DNA of 64,000 nucleotides from Croceicoccus sp. Ery15 (GTDB lineage: Bacteria; Pseudomonadota; Alphaproteobacteria; Sphingomonadales; Sphingomonadaceae), in the NCBI RefSeq assembly GCF_020985305.1, contig NZ_CP087588.1, forward strand, positions 248,001 through 312,000. Direction: 5' to 3'. The position numbers and the translations under genes are program-made. Below the pieces are notes generated by a model, which was not told where the DNA came from, did not search any database, and saw only the letters and a program-made list of their open reading frames with translations. Of the stretch, positions 35,432 through 42,466 are shown in pieces; the first letter of the stretch is position 1; every line of letters begins with the position of its first letter.

Positions 35432-36991
35432 TCACCCCTGGTTGCGCATCGCCTTGGGCCAGATCCCCTGCTTGCCCGGGGAAAGGATGCCGTTGGGGTC
35501 GAGCACATCCTTGAGGCGATGGTGCAAATCCCACAGCGCCCCATCGTTGTGCTTATAGGTCTTGGCGATCTGGTCCATGAAGGCGAGGTGCGTTCGATAC
35601 TCGCCAAAGCCAGCATCCGCCGCTTCGTCGACCAGCTTGGCGAACAGATCGTAGGCTCCCTTGCGCATGACCTCGTCGGCGCGGTCGTACATGATCATCA
35701 GGATGTGGTGCATGTCGCGCCACCCCACGAGAAACTCGCCGATGTAGTCGAAACCGTAATCATGGCAGCGTTGCTTGATCAGGTTGTACTGGCTCAGCGC
35801 TTCCTTGCCGTCGGGTGCCGAGATCGGCGAGAAGTTGATATGCCCGCCGCCGCCGATCCAGTTCATGATGCTGAACTCGGTCATGTTCGGCTCGCCGCGC
35901 ATGAGCTGAATTCGATAATCCCAGGCGGGATCGTTCTCGCGGCTGAGGTACAGTTTTGCGCCGGGAATGCTCATCATCGCTTCCTCGACGAGCTTCCAGT
36001 TGTTCTCGATGATCGGAGGCGGGCCGTACAGCGCGGCATAGAAGTTCCACATGCCCAGGTCATGGTCCGAAGCGATCTTCTTGCGGATCGAGTCCGGGAT
36101 AGGGCCCTTGCCGTCGAAATAATGGCGGCGCGTGGTCTTGGCGGAGACTTCCCACAGGAGGTCGACCGCCACAGCGGCGTTGGGGATCACCTGGTTGATC
36201 TTCAGCGGCAGCACCGCGTCGAAGATCGCAGCAAGGTCTTCCTCGCGCTCGTAGGTGATCATGAACGGCTTGTAGCCCGGCGGTTCAGGCATCAGCCAGA
36301 TGCCCATCTTGGTCACTACGCCGAAGTTGGACTGGGTGAACATGCCGTCGAAATGCGGGCCCGCTGCATGCTTGGTGGATTGCCAGTGCGGCGATCCCTC
36401 GATTGCGCCCTGGCCGGTGCGGACGACCTGGCCATCGGCCAGAACCACTTCCATGCCACATTGCATGATGAAGTGATCGCCATAAGGCGTGTAGCCGGCA
36501 CCGTGTTCGAGCGCGTTGCCCATCACGCCACCCCAGCCCGGAGCCGCCGGATCAACCCAAAGCTTGCTGCCGATCTGGCGCAAATGGCGGTGAAGCTGAT
36601 AATAGGAAACGCCTGGTTCGACCAGCGCATAGCCGTATTTCTCGTTGACTTCGAGAATGCGGTTCATCCGCTTGAGGTCGAACATGACATAACCGGACTG
36701 GCGCGGGGCCGGGCCGCCATAGGCGAAATTGCGGCCGTTGCCGAATGTCCAGATCGGCAGCTGGTAAGCGTTGAATACCTTCAGCGCCTGCTGAATCTGT
36801 TCCATGTTGGCCGGTGCCACAGCAGCCGAGGGCAGCAACTCGCCATCGGCTAGCGGTGAATAGGCATCGCGGTAGGTCGACAGCGGAAGCTCATCGACAA
36901 AGACCCATTCTTTGCCGACGATCGCGGCCAGTTCGTCAAGTGCCTTGCGAAAGGTCGGGGCATCGACGCCTTGGGGCATGCGCGTGCTCAC
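35432..36991 (-). CDS. FAD-linked oxidoreductase, VAO/4-cresol dehydrogenase family (copy 2)
   Basis: This roughly 519-residue flavoprotein is closer in length to 4-cresol dehydrogenase/vanillyl-alcohol oxidase than copy 1. It contains LPIWTFGNGRNFAYGGPAPR in the FAD domain, RILEVNEKYGYALVEPGVSY, EHGAGYTPYGDHFIMQCGME and MFTQSNFGVVTKMGIWLMPE, and ends with HHRLKDVLDPNGILSPGKQG, the family's C-terminal signature. I favour the GTG at 36991, which overlaps the stop of the upstream gene as GTGA; an ATG at 36979 is the alternative. It should hydroxylate or oxidise a para-alkyl or para-hydroxymethyl phenol. Confidence 0.88.
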   Translation of the reverse strand: MSTRMPQGVDAPTFRKALDELAAIVGKEWVFVDELPLSTYRDAYSPLADGELLPSAAVAPANMEQIQQALKVFNAYQLPIWTFGNGRNFAYGGPAPRQSGYVMFDLKRMNRILEVNEKYGYALVEPGVSYYQLHRHLRQIGSKLWVDPAAPGWGGVMGNALEHGAGYTPYGDHFIMQCGMEVVLADGQVVRTGQGAIEGSPHWQSTKHAAGPHFDGMFTQSNFGVVTKMGIWLMPEPPGYKPFMITYEREEDLAAIFDAVLPLKINQVIPNAAVAVDLLWEVSAKTTRRHYFDGKGPIPDSIRKKIASDHDLGMWNFYAALYGPPPIIENNWKLVEEAMMSIPGAKLYLSRENDPAWDYRIQLMRGEPNMTEFSIMNWIGGGGHINFSPISAPDGKEALSQYNLIKQRCHDYGFDYIGEFLVGWRDMHHILMIMYDRADEVMRKGAYDLFAKLVDEAADAGFGEYRTHLAFMDQIAKTYKHNDGALWDLHHRLKDVLDPNGILSPGKQGIWPKAMRNQG

Positions 36992-37557
36992 GAGTGTTGT
37001 ACTCCCGCTTCGAATGCCCATGAAACGAGCATGCCGGGGCTCTTGCCATCGAGGCCGCAATGTCCTGACTGGCACCGCAGTTCGGCATCCTGGCGATCGC
37101 CGACGAGCGCATCCTGCATGTGGTGGGCAAGAACGCTGGGCCAGCCGACGCTGGCCCGCGCAAGCAGCTTCGGCGCGCCAACAGTCTGGTGTTCCCAGCG
37201 CAGCTTGCGGTATTGATGGGTCCACTGCAGTAGCGGGCGGGCGCCGCCGGCCACCAGGATCTGCTCGGCGATCATCGCCGCGGGATCGGAAGTAAGGCCG
37301 ACCAGCACGCCTTCAATCGCTTCAAGTTCATGCAGCAGGCCGTTGAGCGAGCGGTCGATCCGGATCACTCTTGCGGCTCGCCCCGAGTTGACGAAAGTTT
37401 GGGCAAAGAGCCTGCTTTCGGGAACTTCCGTCTCCTCGATGACGATGATCTTGCGCGGCCGCTGCGCCAAAGCGCTGCGGCCGATTCCCAGACCGGCAAC
37501 GACAGCACCCACGGCGCCACCGCTCATGACCGTGCGACGGCTGACATCCCACGCCAT
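36988..37557 (-). CDS. Tat-exported protein of unknown function
   Basis: I do not recognise this 189-residue protein. It starts at an ATG eight bases after GGAAGGG and has a clear twin-arginine signal peptide (SRRTVMSGGAVGAVVAGLGI, ending near ALA-Q). The mature part begins RPRKIIVIEETEVPESRLFA and looks like a small alpha/beta domain; it has two cysteines in ELRCQSGHCGLDGK. It sits between the UbiX gene and the second VAO flavoprotein, overlapping the latter by four bases. Tat export suggests a folded or cofactor-bearing periplasmic partner, possibly linked with the flavoprotein or its electron transfer; that is inference. Confidence 0.7.
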   Translation of the reverse strand: MAWDVSRRTVMSGGAVGAVVAGLGIGRSALAQRPRKIIVIEETEVPESRLFAQTFVNSGRAARVIRIDRSLNGLLHELEAIEGVLVGLTSDPAAMIAEQILVAGGARPLLQWTHQYRKLRWEHQTVGAPKLLARASVGWPSVLAHHMQDALVGDRQDAELRCQSGHCGLDGKSPGMLVSWAFEAGVQHS

Positions 37558-37559
37558 TC

Positions 37560-38174
37560 TCAATTCCCTTCCATTTGCCCAGCACCCGAAACAAGGCTTG
37601 CCGCCTCTTTGCTAAGGCCTTGCCAGCGTTTCTCCGACTTCGCATGAAGCCCGAACAGATCCAGTACCCGCATGCAGCTGTGATCGACCACGTCGGCCAG
37701 CGAGCTCGGCCGCGCATAGAAGGCCGGCACCGGGGGGAAGATCACCGCCCCCATTTCGGTGCAGGCCGTCATGTTGCGCAGGTGCGCCAGGTTGAGCGGC
37801 GCTTCGCGGGTGATCATCACCAGGCGGCGCCGTTCCTTCAGCATCACGTCGGCCGCGCGGGTGATGAGGTTGTCGGACAGGGCGTGCGCCACCGCGCCCA
37901 GCGTGCGCATCGAACATGGCGCGATCGCCATGCCTTCGCACACGAACGAACCGCTGGCGATCGAGGCGCCGACGTTGCGGACGTTGTGCACCACATCGGC
38001 CAGCGCTTCGAGCCGAGCCTTGCCTTCGGGCAGTTCCTCGCGAATGTTGAGCAGCGCCGCCGGAGACATCACCAGATGGGTTTCCCAACCGCCCGTCTCG
38101 CGCAGCAGCTCAAGCAGGCGAAGACCATAGACCGAGCCGGTTGCGCCGGTAATCCCCACGACCATGCGCTTCAA
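37560..38174 (-). CDS. vdcB: UbiX-type flavin prenyltransferase (subunit B of hydroxyarylic decarboxylase)
   Basis: This 204-residue protein makes prenylated FMN for the UbiD enzyme. It starts KRMVVGITGATGSVYGLRLL, continues with APCSMRTLGAVAHALSDNLI and MITREAPLNLAHLRNM, and ends with VIFPPVPAFYARPSS, all standard UbiX/Pad1 segments. The TTG at 38174 gives the usual MKR N-terminus; the ATG at 38165 is the alternative. It is the first gene of the six-gene run down to vdcD. In classical vdc clusters B lies next to C and D; here three genes separate them. Confidence 0.9.
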   Translation of the reverse strand: MKRMVVGITGATGSVYGLRLLELLRETGGWETHLVMSPAALLNIREELPEGKARLEALADVVHNVRNVGASIASGSFVCEGMAIAPCSMRTLGAVAHALSDNLITRAADVMLKERRRLVMITREAPLNLAHLRNMTACTEMGAVIFPPVPAFYARPSSLADVVDHSCMRVLDLFGLHAKSEKRWQGLSKEAASLVSGAGQMEGN

Positions 38175-38276
38175 GGCAGGAGACTTTCCTGCGCGTTTTG
38201 GGCGGTCAAGGTCGCGTAAGGCCTAGCCTTGAAGGGCATGCTGAATTCCATCTCCCGATCTTTTGTCGACATCATA

Positions 38277-38293
38277 CAATGCATTCCGCATTG
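38277..38293. promoter_or_regulatory. Inverted repeat upstream of the UbiX-led operon
   Basis: CAATGC-N5-GCATTG is a perfect 6-bp inverted repeat about 100 bp before the UbiX start. It lies in the 157-bp gap between the aldehyde dehydrogenase gene and the UbiX gene on the same strand. It could be an operator; no regulator gene is adjacent. Confidence 0.4.
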
Positions 38294-38331
38294 AGCAACA
38301 AAAATCTTGATTCCTTGGGACCGCATTCCGC

Positions 38332-39804
38332 TTACACCGGACTCTCGGGCCGGACCCCAACACTGATAGTCTTCATCTCCAGGAATTCTTCAATACCGTG
38401 TCGCGAACCTTCTCGGCCCAGTCCCGATTCCTTGATGCCGCCAAACGGGGCGGTCTCGGTCGAGACGATGCCGCTGTTCAAGCCGACCATCCCGGTCTCA
38501 AGGCCTTCGGAAACCCGCCAGGCGCGGTCAATGTCGCGGGTGAAGGCATAAGCCGCCAGCCCCGAGTGCGTGGCGTTGGCAAGCGCCAGCGCTTCGGCCT
38601 CGGTTTCGAAACGGAACACCGGGGCAACCGGCCCGAAGGTCTCCTCGTCCGCCAGTCGCATCGCCGGGCTCGCTCCGGTCAGTACGGTTGGTTGGAAGAA
38701 CAGATCTCCGGCCTCGTGTCTCTTGCCGCCGGTGACCAGCTGGGCACCTTGCGCCGCGGCATCGGCGACATGCCCCTGAACCTTGGCCAAGGCTGATGCG
38801 GTGATTAACGGTCCCTGGTCGGTTGCGCCTTCAAGGCCGTTGCCGACCCGGAACGCGGACACCCTGGCGGCCAGCGCCTCGACGAAGCGGTCATGAATGC
38901 CGCTCTGCACGAGGATCCGGTTGGCGCAAACGCAGGTCTGTCCGGTGTTACGGAATTTCGAGGCGATCGCCCCCTCGACAGCCTGATCGAGATCGGCATC
39001 GTCGAACACCAGCAGCGGGGCATTGCCGCCCAGTTCCATCGAAACCCGCTTGAGCGTGGCAGCGCATTGTGCGGTCAACAACTTGCCAATCGCGGTCGAA
39101 CCGGTGAAGGTGAACTTCGTAACATCGGGATGGCTGGTCAGGACCGATCCGATTGCGGGCGCATCCCCGCAGACCACGTTGAACACGCCGGGCGGAATGC
39201 CCGCTTCGAGGGCGAGCTTCGCCAGAGCGAAAGCGGTCATGGGGGTGAGTTCGGACGGTTTGAGGGTCACGGTGCAGCCCGCCGCCAGTGCAGGCGCGAC
39301 CTTGCGGGTGATCATCGCGGCGGGAAAGTTCCACGGCGTAATGGCGCCCACCACGCCGACTGGCTGACGGATCACGACGATCCGCCGGTCAGCGCTGGCC
39401 GGAATGACCTCGCCATAGACACGGCGCGCCTCTTCGGCGAACCACTGGATGAAGCTTGCGGCGTAATCGACCTCGCCCAGCGCTTCGGCCAGCGGTTTGC
39501 CCTGTTCGGCGGTCATCAGCAAACCAAGATCGTGGCGATGGAGCCGGACCAGCGCCAGCCAGTCATGCAGCAGGCGCGCGCGTTCCTGAGCGGGCCGCTT
39601 GCGCCAATCGATGAAAGCGCGGGCATTGCTTTCAATTGCCCGGCGCGTCTGGGCAGCGCCCAGCTTGACGACATTCGCCAGCGTTTTGCCGGTTGCCGGG
39701 TTAGTGACCGCGTAGGTAGAGCCGGCACAGATCTCGGCGCCGTCGACAAGCGGTTGGCCGGTCAGGAAATCGCTGCGCTCGAGCGGGGGGATCGTAACGC
39801 CCAA
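38332..39804 (-). CDS. Aldehyde dehydrogenase, succinate-semialdehyde dehydrogenase-like
   Basis: This 490-residue ALDH reads most like the GabD group (succinate/glutarate-semialdehyde dehydrogenases): SADRRIVVIRQPVGVVGAIT, PWNFPAAMITRKVAPALAAG, FTGSTAIGKLLTAQCAATLK, glutamate in SMELGGNAPLLVF and the catalytic cysteine in NTGQTCVCANRILVQ. It also ends with TAPFGGIKESGLGREGSRHG, typical for that group. It is the first gene before the UbiX operon, 157 bp away. Substrate is inferred from family only; any aldehyde with a distal carboxyl is possible. Confidence 0.86.
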   Translation of the reverse strand: MGVTIPPLERSDFLTGQPLVDGAEICAGSTYAVTNPATGKTLANVVKLGAAQTRRAIESNARAFIDWRKRPAQERARLLHDWLALVRLHRHDLGLLMTAEQGKPLAEALGEVDYAASFIQWFAEEARRVYGEVIPASADRRIVVIRQPVGVVGAITPWNFPAAMITRKVAPALAAGCTVTLKPSELTPMTAFALAKLALEAGIPPGVFNVVCGDAPAIGSVLTSHPDVTKFTFTGSTAIGKLLTAQCAATLKRVSMELGGNAPLLVFDDADLDQAVEGAIASKFRNTGQTCVCANRILVQSGIHDRFVEALAARVSAFRVGNGLEGATDQGPLITASALAKVQGHVADAAAQGAQLVTGGKRHEAGDLFFQPTVLTGASPAMRLADEETFGPVAPVFRFETEAEALALANATHSGLAAYAFTRDIDRAWRVSEGLETGMVGLNSGIVSTETAPFGGIKESGLGREGSRHGIEEFLEMKTISVGVRPESPV

Positions 39805-39900
39805 GACATTGCTCCTTTAGCCGCAAGACAAGTTGCCAATACCAAATTTGGGCGGCGAGGTGTCTCGCAGGCTCTTGGTCGGTGCCACCAGAAGGGTGAG

Positions 39901-39920
39901 GGCGGCGGCGGACCGCCGCC
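39901..39920 (-). terminator. GC-rich hairpin after the TonB receptor gene
   Basis: GGCGGCGG at 39901-39908 and CCGCCGCC at 39913-39920 form a perfect 8-bp stem with a four-base loop. It lies 18 bp beyond the stop codon of the TonB receptor at 39938, in the 133-bp gap between same-strand genes. There is no T-run, so termination strength is uncertain. Confidence 0.5.
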
Positions 39921-39937
39921 CCCGGGGGTGGTAAGTG

Positions 39938-42445
39938 TCAGTACTTATAGGCGAGCTTGAGGAACCATTCACGCGGGCGTGAATAGGTTGCCACCGCTGT
40001 CCCGGCGACGAACGGATCGACGTAACCGCCCTGGATATAGCGTTCGTCGGTCAGGTTGGTCACACCAGCGGTCACGGTGAAGTGCTCGCTCTTCTCGGTG
40101 AACGAAGCACTGGCGCCGAAGACGCTGTAGCCAGGCTGGCGCAGTTGCGGGCTGTTGATCGCATCCTTGAAGGTTTCGCTCTGGTACGACCAGTCTCCGC
40201 GCAGCGCCAACCTGCCCATGTCGCCTTCATAGACGTCGGCGTTGAACGAGGCCGATCCGGTCCATTCCGGCACGAAGGCGAACTTCGAGTCCAGGTTCAC
40301 GGGGAACGCCAACGGATCAATGGAGCGGTAATAGGCATCAAGATAGCCAACGCCGAAGGTCAGGCTTAGCCAATCGGTCGGACTCGCCTCGCCTTCGACT
40401 TCGAAGCCTTTGATGCGGCCGGAACCGGCGTTTCGTGCCCGGGGGGCGATGCCTTCGCTGACGACGACCTGGATGTCATCGTAGTTTGACATGAACGCGG
40501 CGAGGTTCAGGCGCAGACGGCGATCCAGCAGCTCGGTCTTGAGGCCGAGTTCGTATGATTCCACGAATTCGGGCCTGAACTCCGGCGCAACCTGATCAGC
40601 CGGGAAGACCCGCTGCGTGAAGCCGCCGTTCTTGAAACCCTTGGAATAGGAGGCATAGACAAGGATATCGTCGGTGATCTTGTAGTCAGCCGAAATCGCC
40701 GGGGTCCATTCCTTGGCCTTGACGGCAACCTGGACCGCCGGCATGCTGTGGTTTCCACCAGGGTTAGTGGCGGCTGGTTCGCAGCCTCCAGGCAGCGGGA
40801 AGCCGAACAGCGGGCTCGCCGGATCGGTCACCAGCAAGGGCTCTGGCTGGCCGGTCACGCACTGGCTGAAGGCGATGAACACGCCTTCGGGGTAAGGGAT
40901 TATGCCGGCCTGCCCAAGCGGAGCAGTGTAATCAACATTGATGGTCTGGAACGAAGGATCGAACCGCTTGGTCTCGTCGGTATAGCGGATGCCCGGCGTG
41001 ATCGAAAGGCGATCGGTCACCTCGATCGTTGCCTGCAGATAGGCAGCATAGCTGTCGTTGTCGATCTTGCCGCCGCTGAAGAAGTCAGCGAAGCCGAACA
41101 GCAGGTTGTTCTTGTCCTGGCCCTTTTCCTTCAGATAATAGCCGCCCAGAACGAACTTCACCCGATCATTCAGGACACTGCCGGTCAACTGCAGTTCCTG
41201 CGAGGCCTGCCACAGGTCGATATTGTTTGTCAGGGTGAGGTAGGGATGTGGCGTTCCGTCGAAGTCGAACTGGATCGTGGCCTTCTGATCGCGATATGAG
41301 CTGATCGACTTCAGGGCGATGTCACCGAAATCATAATCCAGCGTCAGGTTCGTGCCCCACAGGTCGAAATCCGACTGGTTCTTGGCCCCGGACCAGGTTG
41401 AATCGATATCGCCGGTGATCCACTGCGTGGTGGCGCAGCGCGGATCGTTGACCGGTGCTAGCTCCCCGTCCGCACCGCAGAAACCTGCGCCGCCCTGCAA
41501 CTTGTTCCAGGCATAAGTCGAACTGGGGAAAACCACGGTTCGGCCATTCAAGTCGACAACCTGCAGCAGGTTGGGCGATTCGAAAAGGTCGACCAGCGTC
41601 GACGCAGCCATTTCTTCGCGCCGGATATTGATATCGCCGCTCAGGTTGACGGTCAGCTTGTCGGTCGGCTCCCACTTGAACGCAATGCGTCCGCCGAAGC
41701 TGTCCTTGTTGCCCTGGCGGCCGCCGTCGAACAAACGCTTCTGGTAGCCGTCGCGGGTTTCATAGGACGCGACGGCCCGCATTGCGAGAATGTCGCTCAG
41801 CGGCACGTTGACCATGCCCTTGAAATCGGCGCGGTTGAACCGGCCGGTCGCCGCTTCGAGCTTCATGTCGAAATCGTACTGCGGTTCGACCGAATTGACG
41901 ACGATCGCGCCGCCGATGGTGTTCTTGCCGAACAGTGTGCCCTGCGGCCCGCGCAGGACCTGGACGCTCGCAATGTCGGCCATGTCGAGCAGCGCGCCAA
42001 CCGAGCGGGCGACATAGACGCCATCGACATAGACGCCCACGCCCGGGTCGACGGTGATATTGAAATCGGTCTGGCCCACGCCGCGGATGAACGAGGTGAT
42101 CGAGGCGCTCGAACCCGAAATGTTGGCGACCGGCGAGATGTTCACGTTCGGCGCGAATCTTGCGACTTCAGCCACGTTGGTGATCTGGCGTTCCTCGAGC
42201 ATTCCGCCGGTCATCGCGGTGATCGCGACCGGCGTTTCCTGCAGGTTCTCGGCCCGCTTGCGCGCAGTCACGATGATCTCTTCGAGGCCGCCGGTCTGTT
42301 GCTCCTCGGCCTGAGGCTCACTTGTTGCGGCGTCCTGCGCATGCGCCGCCATCGGTGCGAGCCCGATTGATCCGACGATCGCCGAGGCGCTGGTGCGCAG
42401 GACGACCTTCCGGAAATTGAACGATTGGTTTGTCATTGGCGTCAT
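39938..42445 (-). CDS. TonB-dependent outer-membrane receptor (copy 1)
   Basis: This 835-residue protein has a signal peptide ending AAHAQDA, a TonB box (EEIIVTARKRAENLQ), an N-terminal plug with IRGVGQTDFN, VDGVYVARSVGALLDM and VLRGPQGTLFGKNTIGGAIV, and a long beta barrel ending in ..WFLKLAYKY. Such receptors import ligands across the outer membrane using TonB-ExbB-ExbD energy. It is the last gene of the nahD-containing minus-strand run, so it may import an aromatic compound or a related ligand rather than iron. Start could also be the ATG at 42436. Confidence 0.92.
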   Translation of the reverse strand: MTPMTNQSFNFRKVVLRTSASAIVGSIGLAPMAAHAQDAATSEPQAEEQQTGGLEEIIVTARKRAENLQETPVAITAMTGGMLEERQITNVAEVARFAPNVNISPVANISGSSASITSFIRGVGQTDFNITVDPGVGVYVDGVYVARSVGALLDMADIASVQVLRGPQGTLFGKNTIGGAIVVNSVEPQYDFDMKLEAATGRFNRADFKGMVNVPLSDILAMRAVASYETRDGYQKRLFDGGRQGNKDSFGGRIAFKWEPTDKLTVNLSGDINIRREEMAASTLVDLFESPNLLQVVDLNGRTVVFPSSTYAWNKLQGGAGFCGADGELAPVNDPRCATTQWITGDIDSTWSGAKNQSDFDLWGTNLTLDYDFGDIALKSISSYRDQKATIQFDFDGTPHPYLTLTNNIDLWQASQELQLTGSVLNDRVKFVLGGYYLKEKGQDKNNLLFGFADFFSGGKIDNDSYAAYLQATIEVTDRLSITPGIRYTDETKRFDPSFQTINVDYTAPLGQAGIIPYPEGVFIAFSQCVTGQPEPLLVTDPASPLFGFPLPGGCEPAATNPGGNHSMPAVQVAVKAKEWTPAISADYKITDDILVYASYSKGFKNGGFTQRVFPADQVAPEFRPEFVESYELGLKTELLDRRLRLNLAAFMSNYDDIQVVVSEGIAPRARNAGSGRIKGFEVEGEASPTDWLSLTFGVGYLDAYYRSIDPLAFPVNLDSKFAFVPEWTGSASFNADVYEGDMGRLALRGDWSYQSETFKDAINSPQLRQPGYSVFGASASFTEKSEHFTVTAGVTNLTDERYIQGGYVDPFVAGTAVATYSRPREWFLKLAYKY

Positions 42446-42466
42446 TCTCCCTCTTGTTATGTCACT

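Noticed and set aside
35219..36853. Open plus-strand frame of over 500 codons
   Set aside because: It is antisense to the second VAO flavoprotein and the aldehyde dehydrogenase, both with full domain signatures; its translation has no recognisable motif. Such shadows are common in GC-rich DNA.
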